A program made the translations under genes and the position numbers. A DNA stretch of 64,000 nucleotides. It comes from Tanypteryx hageni. Lineage: Eukaryota > Arthropoda > Insecta > Odonata > Petaluridae. Below are positions 23,170 to 34,220 of the stretch, piece by piece; position 1 is the stretch's first letter; each line of letters starts with the position of its first letter. The notes beneath the pieces are model-generated. The model did no database searches and was not told the DNA's origin. It worked only from the letters and a program-made list of their open reading frames with translations. The stretch lies in contig CM054115.1 in the NCBI GenBank assembly GCA_028673005.1, positions 57,492,407 through 57,556,406 on the forward strand. Direction: 5' to 3'.

Positions 23170-24797
23170 AGCGTCGAAATTTCGTGAATATGTGGACAGA
23201 TATGATGCGAATTTATAATCCCAGTCAATCGCGCACGATTACGCGAAACTGGCAACAATGCGAACCACCTTGACGACGAAAGATTTTCAAGTAAAAATAA
23301 AACAAATTTTCGCGTGAAAAACTAATTTTTTGTACCGGTTAGACGCGTATTTGAAAATCAACTGCAGGAAAATAAAATTTCGTTCTTTCAGGCGTTCTTT
23401 GTTTTAAGTCCCGAATTCCTACGATCATTCTAAGTAATTTTAAATGCAAATGGTTAATACGAATCATCCGTACCCGTGTTGCTCAAACGGAGAAAATATA
23501 CATCGAACCAATTATGATGCACGATGACATGTTATAATGTGCGAGAGATAGTTCCCAGTGTATTGTGAAAAAATCTGATGTGGCCACCGCATGACTTTCT
23601 CCATATCTGTAATATTTCTAAAAATTTCAAATAGGTTGAATGATAATAAATATTTTAAGGAACTGCGAGAAAAATTTAAAAAGTTTACAAAGAACAGAAA
23701 TAAACTCAAACAGTTGCCTCCTGATATTGGTTATAGCCCCGAAGCTCCAACAATTAAGAAAAGAAAAAGTAGCGTCAAGTGTTTACAATAGTCGCCGGTA
23801 GGTGGTGTGGTTGTGGCAGCTAAAAGATTTGGTTTTTAAAATATCTCTTCAACAATGGGAAAATGTTTCGAACAAAGGTTATAGTAAATTACATTTTCTG
23901 CAATGTTTATTCCAGTACTTTTTTATATTAACAAATATTAAAGCAAATATTTCAATAAAGCGGAAAAATGACTAGAGTAAACACCCACTTCTGTTTGACC
24001 GATTTTTACCAAAAACTAATCGGTTCTTTTCCCTATAACAAAAATGTCAAATATAAAATTTCGCGTTGATCTGATTAATAATTTTTGAGTTAGACCACCC
24101 TCAAAATTCCGGTCACAGACACAGACATCATCGAGAAAATAGTGAAAACGTGTTCAGGGGACCTAAAAATAGATACGTATTTCCGTTGAAATCTCGAATT
24201 CGATTTTTTTCATGAAAGCAATATTTTCGCTATACATATTTCGAATATGGAGAAAGTAAAAAATCGTCGAAATCGTACTCTCATTCTCTATTTATTTGCG
24301 TTAAGCCACAACTCGCCACTAGAGCCACAGTCACTTCTGGCTACTATATAGGTAGCGGATTATTTCAACAATTAGTCACCATATTTTCTGGCAGTTAGTT
24401 GTCAAAATAAAGACATTTTAGAGGGAGGGGAAGAAGGGAAGACACCGAGGCAACAATGGGACGTAGTCGTCATGGAAATTCATCGTTATAGTGGCAATAT
24501 ATTTTCCAAAATATTTTATATAAACGTTAAATGTGAGTGATTTCGAACTTTAAGAGTGAAAATTTTTAAATATAAGAACATTTATTTATTTTCCTTAAAT
24601 AGTCCAAATTCGAAGATCGTAGGGCAGTTTTTCTAATTTAATTTTGCAAAGGAATAAAAGCCTGCAGGTCGAAAAATGGTTCTTCCATGTTATCATATGG
24701 CAAATGGAAATCGTCCTTTTCAACCTGTTTTTTTTGTTTCGTCATTCTCCCCTAATACGTGATTAAAGTAATCCTGCCAAATTTTGAACGTTTGAAT
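23170..24797 (+). mobile_element. Old copy of the 1.78-kb hAT interior, split by a later insertion
   Basis: 23170-23450 matches 59820-60080 of the hAT element at 59288 (shared GCAACAATGCRAA and CCTACGATSATTCTAAGT). 24480-24797 matches 60290-60600 (shared GAGTGATTTCGAAC-like block, CGAAGATCG, ATCCTGCCAAATTTT). The 690-bp element copy B lies between them. Ends of this copy are not preserved. Confidence 0.6.
23577..24257. mobile_element. 690-bp TIR element (ACTTTCTCC family), copy B
   Basis: Starts GATGTGGCCACCGCATGACT and ends ATATGGAGAAAGT. AAAAAATC flanks it on both sides. It interrupts the older hAT-derived sequence, which dates it as later. The minus-strand frame at 23512-23709 contains NLFEIFRNITDMEKVMRWPH, the same peptide as copy D, but other parts of the frame are broken. 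Confidence 0.7.
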
Positions 24798-25106
24798 GAG
24801 GGGGCGGTCCGAGAAATTTTGGCGCCCCGGGCGAGATAACACTCCAGCGCCCTCCTCCGTTAATGTTTGCTGTGATATGTACGAAGTTCATGTTAATTTA
24901 TTCATCTCTCTGTAAAAATTATTGATAATGAAAAATTAAAAAGAATGCCGTCAAGATTTTAGCCTGTTCCTCGATATAAATTGGTTTCCAATATTTATTC
25001 ATTTGCAAGTATGTAATGCACAGAAAAATGATCGGGATAGCGCCCCCAAAACTTAGGCGCCCCTTATATTTTGATGTAACTCAATCCGGACTAGTTACCA
25101 GCCCTA
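24798..25106 (+). mobile_element. 300-bp hAT MITE (GGCGCC family), copy 2
   Basis: The left end GAGGGGGCGGTCCGAGAAAT leads into TTTTGGCGCCCCGGGCG. The right end, reverse complemented, begins TAGGGCTGGTAACTAGTCCG. Flanks GTTTGAAT (24790-24797) and GTCTTAAT (25107-25114) match at 6 of 8. Length and internal order agree with copy 1. Confidence 0.68.
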
Positions 25107-25114
25107 GTCTTAAT

Positions 25115-26881
25115 ACACAGGTTGAAAGATATGTACCATTGTAGCGTCCAGTGTCATTACTATATCGATTTTACGACAAGCTACGCGAAGCTTTCCATAT
25201 AGTAATCTAACCAATGTCGTTATTGCATTGACTGGAAACCTATGGATATGAGAAAGTTGGCGCAACGTACGTTGCAGCGATTTTTCCCTTCTTTTTGTGG
25301 TTTTGGCGCGACCGTCGCAGTCTATTTTGCGTTGTTGTAAAATTATGTGTAATTTAAGGCAGTTGTGCGAGCTCGTAGCGGCTTCGCAAAAAAATTATAA
25401 AATTGCTCAACCTTTAGTACCCTTTATGAGGTGTAGGATTAGGTTGGCGGCGTGCGACGGACTTTCGCTTCACCCGTTGTTTATGCGAAAGCGACCCCTT
25501 ATTAAAGTGTCATGTAAGGAGGAATTTTCACTGCGTCTGATTTCGCCCCGAATCTCTCAAAGGAGTTAACCCCGCCCCTCTTATTTTACGCCGGTTTTAC
25601 TGCCGCCGAGATCTTACGACGTCCCAGGCGGAATCGCCGCGGCAATTCCTTCGCTCGCTACCGTATTGTGGTGAAAATGAGAGAATTTCGGATGGGTTTT
25701 CTCGGAATCTCTTTTCGCTCCATGTTTTTTTTTTAAAGGCCTTTGTTCGTCTGCAGTATTCTGGGGGTTAGTCGATGCGTATTTTTTTGTTATCTTATCC
25801 TCGCTTCCGCGAGGATAATCTTTCTGGACTAAGAAATCTTGATCCGTTACTTACTTTTTAATCCATGTCATTCATCTAGTAGACTGAACGAAGGAAAAAC
25901 AAAATCCTTTTCGAGGAGGAAGTAACGCAGGCGTTATTTCGTTCTCGCGATATTTTTTAGCTGCGGTGATGTTTATTTTGATTAAAAAAAATGGGGTTTA
26001 TCCGATTTTTTTTATTTTCAGTGAGTCAGAATTAGCTTAATAAGGTTGTTGGATGGAAAGACCATGATTTTCGGGAGGAAAAATTCTTTTTCTTATGACT
26101 AGGAATAATCAATCCTCCTCGTGCCAGCGGCGAACTCGAGAAAGAGATTCGAAACTTGGCATATCGATCATCCACAACGGCGGTATTTAATAAAAATAGT
26201 CGTATTTTCGCCGTAACAACCATCGCCAATAAAGAAGCGTATAACGGCGAGATAGTAAAAAACGAGAGCGGAAGAGCGCGGCAAAAAATATCCGTCTCTT
26301 CCCGACTCCATTGTTTTTTCAATTCTCGGGTTTTTCTCTCCGTAATATCTTCTTCTTTATTTCTTACTGTCTTCTCCGTGCTTCTTTTTCCTTCCCATTC
26401 GTATTTTTCACCGCTCTCGTTTTCCCGGACTGCCAAATTCATCCGTAGCGTTTAGGAACCAAAAGAAAAAAAATCTGGCGCCGGGAGAAAGAGAACGCAG
26501 ATTAAAATTTTAAATGCAGCGAGTCCTTTTTATCGCCATCCTGTCGTTTTCTGAGAGGCATGAAATGCGCCCAGATCGCTGTCTTTTATGTTAGATGTCC
26601 ATGACGCATTTTCAGATTATATTAATTTATAAAATTAACAAGAATATGAGGCGCGGTCGTGATCTCTTCTGTCTCCTAACCTCAGAGCCATGAGTTAATT
26701 TAAAGAAACACTTAATCGGGATTAATTCACAAGAGATGGCAAGGTCACGTAAAACAGCGGCGGGAGCGAAGGGGACCAATGGGTCCAACTGCTTAAGGTC
26801 CCTTACGAAAGACGGAGCGTTGACTTGCGCGATCTCTTCACAGCACACAGTCAGGGAACGGGACGATCCCCGGTTGAAAAT
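25115..26881. other. Intergenic, no gene recognised
   Basis: A 90-codon frame (25297-25569 plus) and a 136-codon frame (26032-26442 minus) show no family resemblance. Nothing else is supported. Confidence 0.45.
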
Positions 26882-26954
26882 TCCGATCTTCGCCGGGTTC
26901 GAATCTGGGACCGCTGCGTGGAAGGCCAACGTTCTAACCACTCCGCCACCCCGA
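26882..26954 (-). repeat. tRNA-like sequence, probable SINE head
   Basis: On the minus strand GGGTGGCGGAGTGGTTAGAA carries a good box A (TGGCGGAGTGG), and CCAGATTCGAACCC a box B. The anticodon arm pairs only in part, around CTTCCAC. The sequence continues towards lower coordinates as GATCGGAATTTTCAACCGGG, suggesting a SINE body, whose 3' end I could not place. Confidence 0.5.
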
Positions 26955-27545
26955 GAGAGGAGAGGAGAGAGAGCGAGAGGAAATACCTAATAATAATCGT
27001 GGACGTGTATTAATGAATCCTTGGATTTTCTAAAAACATATATAAATCGTCCTGGAAAAACTAAATGGAGGATAAAGGATAAATCACGTAACCATTTGCG
27101 ACGCTCAGCTACAGAATAAGGCGATCCTCGAAGACGAAAGAACGGTCGTTGACCCACGCACTGTCGCACCTCAAAGAAAAACAGAAAAATTTCGAGTTAT
27201 AGTCACGAGTCATCGAAGTTCGAGCGTGTATGTGGTATTCACTCGGAAATTATCCGCACCCAAGGTTTTCATAAGGCGATCTCAAAAATAAAGCAAATTA
27301 GTGAATACGAATAAAGAAAGAAACATCGCGATCAGGGCTAAACTATTCTGACGAGCGAAAAATCAATAGTGAGTGCCGTAAACCCTGCATAAATATTTGT
27401 AAATAACATTATTTATCGTCACACAACCGTCTGACAGGAACCAACAGGACAAACGAAGAGACTGACAGACAACACAGTCCGACAGAAACCAAAGTTTAGC
27501 CACGAAAAGCCGGAATTGCTTTTATTATAAAGGTTGGTGGCTTGA
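26955..27545. other. Intergenic, no gene recognised
   Basis: Short GA-rich run at 26953-26985, otherwise no recognisable feature. Confidence 0.45.
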
Positions 27546-27824
27546 TTAACTTATGGCTCGATTTACATCGGTGGGAAAACTCTAAATAAACACAGATACG
27601 AAAAAGAACTATCATATATAAAAGAAATAGCCACGAACCTCGGATACAGCTACAACTTAATTGACAAACTAGTTCGAAAAAACAAACTAAAAAAAACATT
27701 GACCAACACTAGCACCTTCAAAATCGAAAACAAAAAAGACAACAAATATATAAAATTACCTTATTTCCCTCCTCTAAACAAAGGCTTGGATAAGATTTTC
27801 AAACAAGAAATATTCATATCTTGA
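27546..27824 (+). pseudogene. Penelope-like retroelement protein fragment
   Basis: A 92-codon open stretch bounded by stops at both ends. It contains RYEKELSYIKEIATNLGYSY, then NLIDKLVRKNKLKK, then KYIKLPYFPPLNKGLDKIF. This layout (a KEL.YIKEIA..NGY block, an ID.L..K block, and a YI.LPY..P....I.KIFK block) is what I know from the region between the reverse transcriptase and the GIY-YIG endonuclease of Penelope-like elements. Neither catalytic domain is present nearby, so this is a small relic. The assignment rests on remembered family pattern and needs a profile search. Confidence 0.6.
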
Positions 27825-27865
27825 CTAAGTTCACCAATGCCGCCGCTAAAAATACGAATTTGTTT

Positions 27866-28458
27866 AAACAATTTTTCAAGGTTTATCTATTTCCGGATGT
27901 GCTACGGAGCTGAAATTTTTTAATAGATAGAATTTGTAAAAAAACAACGAAATAGGGATTATACAAATTTTGATATTTTAATTTGTTTGGCAGTTAAAAA
28001 TTCTTAAAGTTGAAACAAATAGGTAAATGTTTAGATACTATGGAGCGAGATAGGGAGCTGAAATTTTAAAGTTATTTAGAGATTAGTTGATACAAACGAA
28101 TAAACATTTCAGTGTATCCATGAAATTGTTATTGCGGTCGTTAAAAATTAATTAATTTTAAACAATTAGATAAATGTCATTTCACTTCTAAATGTGCTAC
28201 AAATGTAAAATTTTGCAGAAATGTGTGGCATTATTAACCGAATGTGGAAAAATTATCAAATTCTTAAAATTGCAAATATTAGTGATTGTTTTAATCAAAT
28301 ATTGATCCATAAGAAAGAACGAAAATTGGTGCAGAGATGAAATATTTTGAATTAAAATAATATTTCTAATAATGAAATATCGCTCTAAAATAATAATGCT
28401 TTTTCAAGGAGAGATGAAATGCTTGCAGAATGCAAGCACCAACTACTTGTGCAGCTAT
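27866..28458 (+). repeat. Three diverged 148-bp tandem units followed by a hairpin
   Basis: Units begin near 27868, 28015 and 28165 and share blocks: GGAGCTGAAATTTT in units 1 and 2, AATGTGCTAC-like in 1 and 3, GTTAAAAATT in 1 and 2, AACAAWTAGRTAAATG in 2 and 3. Downstream lies the perfect hairpin TGCTTGCA-GAA-TGCAAGCA (28420-28438), then CCAACTACTTGT. Internal tandem units followed by a 3' stem-loop is the structure of non-autonomous Helentron elements (DINE/HINE type). No helicase or Rep is present. Confidence 0.45.
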
Positions 28459-28657
28459 AAGTAATGTTTTTGCGTCGCGTACGGGGTTTTAAATCGTGAA
28501 AGCTATTTAGCGGTGAAATTTAACGATTATCTCGCATTTTTGTCCTTTCCATTTTCCTCCTCGCATTTAAGCCGCATCTTCACATTGTAAACCAAAAAAT
28601 GAAGAAAAAACGGGAGCCTCTTTTGCCGACGCAATATGAAAAAGCGCGTTTTATTTA

Positions 28658-28956
28658 CTGGGGGTCTATCCCGAGCTACGGGCGAACCGGACGGCTGCCC
28701 GAGGCGCCCAAGTTTTGGGGCACTATCCCGATCATTTACCTATGCATTACTTGCAAATGAATAAATATTGGATACCAATTTATATCGAAGAACAGGCAAG
28801 AATTTCGATGGCATTCTTTTTAAGTTTTCATTATCAATAATGTTTACAGAGCGATGGATAAATTAACATGTACTTCGTAAATATTTCAACAAACATTAAC
28901 GGAGGAGGGCGCTGGAGTGCTATCTCGTGGCGCCAAAAGTCTTTGGGCTGCCTTTG
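28658..28956 (-). mobile_element. 300-bp hAT MITE (GGCGCC family), copy 3, inverted
   Basis: Same internal order as copies 1 and 2 on the opposite strand: GAGGCGCCCAAG on the left, ATCCCGATCATTTACC, GGAGGAGGGCGCTGGAG, and TCTCGTGGCGCCAAAAG on the right. Ends are degraded (CTGGGGGTC and ...CTGCCTTTG) and no clear 8-bp duplication remains. Confidence 0.68.
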
Positions 28957-29890
28957 CTTAAAATTCTTTATAATGTTAGTAATATAATCACATGAGATGA
29001 AGTTATTTACTCAATAATCAGTTTAAAATCTTAACTTTCTATCTATAACCATTTACTCAGAATGTTAATTTGATAATTTTGAAGGTAACCCCTGCCGCCC
29101 ATCTAATTCTCCAAAATAGTCTTTGGCAGCGTAATAAATGGTGTCCTAGGTCGCATTCATCATGCAAATTTTAGTCTTGTAACTCTTACCGTTTATTTGC
29201 TATTTTAATTTTATTTATTGTATCGACGAACCGACGGACAGACAGAGCGAAGACAAGCGTGTTTTTTGCTAAAACAAATAAAATGTATGCTATGGTGAAT
29301 AATGCACTCATAAGAAAATACTTGTTTCTAACCCGAAACCAACTGTCTTGTTTTTTTTAAACGATTTTCATTCGTCTTTCCGTGATGCATTCCACTGGGG
29401 AAACCTCCGGGATGACCAATCCCAACAGGTTTCTGCGGGACACACACTCCATTTCCCTCGCGTATTATTATTCGCCTTCTTTTCGTCTTCATATCCATCT
29501 GGGGTCGACTTTTGCTTCCGCGTCTCTCTCCCTTTTTTTCCAATCTCTCGCGCCGCTTCTTTCATGTTCCCTCTCGTCATTTGCTCTCACGTCCACTTGG
29601 CTCGGAGTGCTTGCTCAGCTCTCTCGCGCTCCTCCCTTCATCCCTATGATTTGTCAACGCCTCTCCGTACAATAACACGCAAGTGTCTGGGTTTTTCATC
29701 TGCGGATCTCTCTTCCTGTGATCCTCTCTTTCTCCTCTCCCGCGTGCTTTGCATTTTTCCTGTTGTGTCAGTGAGATGTGGGGAGATAGATAGTCGAAAG
29801 ATTCTTTTGTTTGCTTCTCTTCCCGCTGTGTCCTCCGTTTCTTTCGTCGCCGTCTTTTGTCTTTTCCCGTTCATCTCACTCCGTCCTAGC
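28957..29890. other. Intergenic, pyrimidine-biased towards its end
   Basis: A 216-codon plus-strand frame (29348-29998) runs through Ser/Phe/Leu-rich sequence and over the tRNA-like element. I see no domain in it and treat it as chance. Confidence 0.4.
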
Positions 29891-29958
29891 GTTGATGGCC
29901 GAAGGGTGTCGACCTTATGCGAGCGCGGGATCATCGGTTCGAATCCGGTCGCTCTAAT
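29891..29958 (+). repeat. tRNA-like sequence, probable SINE head
   Basis: TGATGGCCGAAGGGTG holds a box A (TGGCCGAAGGG) and GGTTCGAATCC is a perfect box B. Spacing between the boxes fits a tRNA. Acceptor ends do not pair well, so a functional tRNA is unlikely. Confidence 0.5.
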
Positions 29959-30585
29959 AGGTTATAAACGATGCTATCCGTCAGTTAGTTCGAGGTGAAG
30001 CAGTTCTATGGAGAATTCTAATGCAAAAAGATAGCATTAACACAGTGGGATCTGTCGGAGGTTCTTAATTGTTTTGAGATAATCCGTGGCGAATTATTTT
30101 TCAGTGGTTTACTAATTATAATTTTCTTCCCGTTAGAAATATAGAATACAATACGCGCTGGCGAAATTAAAGGAAATTAGGGAAAATGCGGCAGTTGGAA
30201 CACACTCGTCAACTAGTTTAGGCGTCACTATAAAGTGATGTCACTATAATGAGTAAATGGTTTTAAATCCTTAGATTGGTTTAATAGGTTGTGGAATATA
30301 CAACACACATGGAGTGTTGGTTTTCCGTTGCCTTCCACTCCAGCCACAGAAGGGAGGAGGGAAACCCGACGCCGGCATTAGCCTATTCTTACGAAGAGCA
30401 CCAAGTGGGCCAACTGCTCAACCTTCCTTCCGAAGAACGCAGTGCTGATTTTTCTGTTCTCCTCATTTTTCGTTTTCTCGTTTTCCTAGTTCGTACACGC
30501 ACAAATAGGGGGCAAGGCGACCTCAGAAAAAAATCCTTCTCTCGCAGGATTCGATTTGCCACAATGAGGTTGAGAAAGCCAGAGG

Positions 30586-30620
30586 CGCAATTTCGCCTAC
30601 AAAGAAGCCGTCATTGGTGA
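30586..30620 (-). repeat. GAAGA/GATGA-hairpin motif, site 3
   Basis: Plus strand GCAATTTCGCCTACAAAGAA followed by GCCGTCATTGGTGATCC is a diverged copy of the motif at 8127-8160. Confidence 0.3.
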
Positions 30621-30991
30621 TCCAATTTTTTTCTAGAGACCCGTTGGAAGAAGAAGCGAACGGAAATGAGAAAAAATCTCATTTGAGTTTCCATTAACTT
30701 GCAATATGAGACAATATATACTTTGAAGGAACGGCATTTATCTAATGAGAGAATTTCGTTACCTGACTTTTTTTACGCAAACTGGTTGTGCGTTGAGTGC
30801 CCACATTTTCATTATGAGACTTGTTACCAGTACAGAGTCGCGATCCCTCCTTTTCGAACTATCGTACCTTGATCGACATTGACGCATCCTCTGATAAGGT
30901 TCGCTTAGGGGAACCGCACACTCGTTTAAAATTGTCTAAACATCATTCCTCTTTGTATGTATTCAACTCCCTACTTTAATTCTACCTAATT

Positions 30992-31934
30992 ACTTTCTAG
31001 TATAGTATATTGTTTTCATGAAAAAATCTATTTCGAGATTTCAACGGAAATACACGTTTTGAGGTCCCCTGAACACGTTGTGACCATTTTATCGATGATA
31101 TCTGTAGGTGTGTATGTGATTGGAATTATTATTAACTATTAATTTATTAATCAACGCAAAATTTTATATTTGACATATTTGTTAAATCCACAAGAGTTGA
31201 TTAGTTTTTGGTTAAAATCAGTCAACCGGAAGTGGGTGTTTACTCTAGTCACTTATCCGTTTTTTACTTTCTCCATACGTAGTATAGGGGAAAGTATTGT
31301 TTTCATGAAAAAAAATCTGGTGTGTCGACTATTGTTAACAATTTACGCTTAGTTACGTCTTACTAACGCTCCATTTCATTTTCTTAATTGTTGGAGCTTT
31401 GTGGCTATATCCAATATCAGAAGGCTATGGTTTGCGTTTATTTCTGTTCTTTGTAAAGTCTAAAATTTTCTCGTAGTTTCTTAAAGTATTTTTATCATGT
31501 AACCTATTTGGAATTTGTAGAAATATTACAGGTATGGAGAAAGTCATGTGGAGGCCACATAAGATTTTTTTAAATATTTGCTTTAATATTGGATGAATGT
31601 AAAAAAGTTATGGAATAAAAGTTGTTGGAAATTTAATTTTCTAAAACGTTTGTTCAAAACATTTTCTCATATAATGCGTTGTTGAAAATGTATTTTTAAA
31701 ACTAATTTTTTTAGCTGCCACAACTATGCCACCTACCGGCGACTATTGTAAACACTTTTATTTTCTTAATTGTTGGAGCTTCGTGGCTATATCCAATATC
31801 AAAAGGCTACGATTTGAGTTTAGTTCTTTGTTAAGTCTTTGAATTTTTCTCTCAGTTCCTTAAAATTTTTATTATCATATTTGGAATTTTTAGAAATATT
31901 ACAGGTATGGAGAAATTATGTGGTGGCCACATAG
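30992..31934. mobile_element. 690-bp TIR element, outer copy C (inverted) with a self-insertion
   Basis: Opposite orientation to copies A and B. It starts ACTTTCTAGTATAG, continues through CGTTTTGAGGTCCCCTGAAC and CCGGAAGTGGGTGTTTACTC to GTCACTTATCCG, is interrupted at 31266-31564 by a short member of the same family, resumes with AAATATTTGCTTTAATATTG, and ends ATGGAGAAATTATGTGGTGG then CCACAT. The family order in copy A makes the break point clear. Confidence 0.68.
31266..31564. mobile_element. Short (299-bp) copy of the same family inserted in copy C
   Basis: Begins ACTTTCTCCATACGTAG and ends GGAGAAAGTCATGTGGAGG then CCACATAAGA. T-runs lie on both sides. It is an internally deleted member that retains both ends. 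Its plus-strand frame reads FLIVGALWLYPISEGYG and LFLFFVK, the peptide shared with copies A and D. Confidence 0.65.
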
Positions 31935-32330
31935 GTTGTTTCTTTTGTTTTTCCTCGGTTCATCATTCTCCTTACACCTCCTTTTTTAGATACCTCTTCC
32001 CGAGCCGCGGTTACCCATCCGAAAATGTGAAGCGCGAGGAGTTTTTGTTGGGAAAATAAAATCGATTTCCTCTTGTGGTGTCAGTTTTCATTTTCTTCCA
32101 CTTAGAATTCCCGAAGTGACCAATTTACGTCCGATGTTTTCGCTCCCATACTCTATTTTTCCATTTTCCCGCAAGCGTTTATTATTTTTTGCTTCGTTCC
32201 AGAATTTTATTTTCGGGAAAAAAGGGTTTTTTTCCATCCTAAAAGGTTATCTTGACTGCGGAAATGAAAAACCGGACTTCAAAATTATGAATTCCTTTTA
32301 CATTATGCGATTTCTATGCAGTTTTTGGCA

Positions 32331-32690
32331 ACGAAAATGTTTTCGCTGCGATAAATGGAAATAATTATGCATATCCTAATATTGTTCGTAGTTTGGACGC
32401 TTAAATATATTTTATGGAATGTTATTGATTTTAAATTAGAGATATTCCGAACGAAAATGTTTTCGCTGCGATTAATGGAAATAATTATGCGTATCCTAAT
32501 ATTGTTCGTAGCTTGGACGCTTAAATATATTTTATGGAAAGTTATTGATTTTAAATTAGAGATAATCCGAACGAAAATGTTTTTGCTGCGATAAATGGAA
32601 ATAATTATGCGTATCCTAATATTGTTCATAGTTTGGACGCTTAAATATATTTTATGTAAAGTTATTGATTTTAAATTTGAGATGATCCGA
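32331..32690 (+). repeat. Three tandem copies of a 120-bp unit
   Basis: Units start at 32331, 32451 and 32571 with ACGAAAATGT. Each contains TTATGCRTATCCTAATATTG and TTAAATATATTTTATG. Because 120 is a multiple of three, open frames run through on both strands (79 codons plus, 108 minus) as 40-residue repeats. Copies differ by only a few bases, so amplification is recent. Confidence 0.95.
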
Positions 32691-33660
32691 GGATAAACTT
32701 CTTTTATTAGATTTTTAAGCCAACAGTAGTCGAATACCCTCTCAAAATGTCTTTTAAATCAGTAATAATATAGCCATATAGAATCGATAAGAAATTAAAC
32801 CTCTTAAAATCATTGCATGGGTTACATTGACTTAACACTGTGCTATTATGTGTGCGTGATTTCATCAGTACTTGGCGAGGAGTGAGGTCGCCCTAATCCG
32901 GATCATTCAAGTAAACTTGCCATTTATTCTTTTCTATTATTTTAAAAGGCTTTTGCCTATTATTAGCATTATTTTCTTGTGTGGCATTACTGCGGCCGAA
33001 TTACAGAAATTAATGTTGTCTTTGTCAAAAGAGACGGTATGAAAGGCAATTTTGGGAAGTTTAATATTTGACCATTCTTAACACGATTGTGTGCGTTAAA
33101 ATGTACGAGCCTTACTTCCGTTTGCACTACTCTTTAATTTTTAACAATATACCCGTAGATCAAAAAAATCTGTTCCTAATATAGTTTAACAGTTCATATC
33201 TGTATCTTAAATTACCCTGATAGTCATTATATCGTTGGATGGAAAGGAGCAAAGTGGTCCACACTGTCACTGAAAATGCTCACCTATAGACTTACTTCTC
33301 TCGTGATTTTTATAATCCTTAGAGAACGGCGTACTATTGCGTTGCCTTGTCTCACGATCTCGCATTTTACCTCTGCCTTCGTGGCTCTGTGAATAATCTC
33401 CTAAAGTAACACACCACTGTCATAAATGGTTCCTATATGGTGCTTGATCTTTCCTTTCATCACTCATCCGCTGCAACACGATATTTCCGCTTTGCTCGCT
33501 GGCAACCCTTGTGCCGCTTCTCATTCAAATACTCCTTTTTGAAAGCAGCGCCGTTGTCCTCTATTCCTTCCGGTGCACTCTTGTCCCTTTGGTATGTAAA
33601 AAATTAAGAGGGATTTCCAGAAGGCTTTTTGAATCTCGCCGTCTCTAGTTTCCATCCCTT
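32691..33660. other. Intergenic, no gene recognised
   Basis: Nothing I can name on either strand. Confidence 0.45.
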
Positions 33661-34020
33661 CCCCTTTCGTTCCTCCCCCTCTTGTCCATTCCCCTTTCGT
33701 TCCTCCCCCTCTTGTCCATTCCCCTTTCGTTCCTCCCCCTCTTGTCCCTTCCCCTTTCGTTCCTCCCCCTCTTGTCCCTTCTCCTTTCGTTCCTCCCCCT
33801 CTTGTCCCTTCTCCTTTCGTTCCTCCCCCTCTTGTCCATTCCCCTTTCGTTCCTCCCCCTCTTGTCCCTTCCCCTTTCGTTCCTCTCCCTCTTGTCCCTT
33901 CTCCTTTCGTTCCTCCCCCTCTTGTCCATTCCCCTTTCGTTTCTCTCCCTCTTGTCCCTTCCCCTTTCGTTCCTCTCCCTCTTGTCCCTTCCCCTTTGGT
34001 TACTCCCCCTATTGTCCATT
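33661..34020 (+). repeat. 30-bp pyrimidine minisatellite, 12 units
   Basis: Unit CCCCTTTCGTTCCTCCCCCT plus CTTGTCCATT, with CCCTT and TCTCC variants scattered between units and the last unit diverged. The period is divisible by three, so 10-residue repeats stay open in several frames. Confidence 0.97.
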
Positions 34021-34100
34021 CCTTACCCCTTTCGTTCTATCCTTTACCCTTTCTGTCCTTTACACACAAGTGTAGTCCCTTCCCCATCCCCTTCGTCCCC

Positions 34101-34220
34101 TCCCCTTTCCCATCGGTCTCTCCCCTTTCCCATCGTTCTTTCCCCATTCCCATCGTTCTTTCCCCATTCCCATCATTCTTTCCCCATTCCCATCGTTCTT
34201 TCCCCATTCCCATCGTTCTC
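34101..34220 (+). repeat. 20-bp pyrimidine minisatellite, 6 units
   Basis: Unit TCCCCATTCCCATCGTTCTT with small changes. It follows the 30-bp array within 80 bases, and both share CCCC and TCGTTC blocks. Confidence 0.95.

Noticed and set aside
26882..26954. Possible functional tRNA gene
   Set aside because: Acceptor and anticodon stems pair poorly and the sequence continues into a repeat-like body.
29348..29998. 216-codon plus-strand frame
   Set aside because: Pyrimidine-biased, no domain, and it reads through a tRNA-like element, so it is unlikely to be a gene.
33661..34020. Regular spacing suggested a CRISPR array
   Set aside because: Units are contiguous 30-bp repeats without unique spacers, in an animal genome: a minisatellite.
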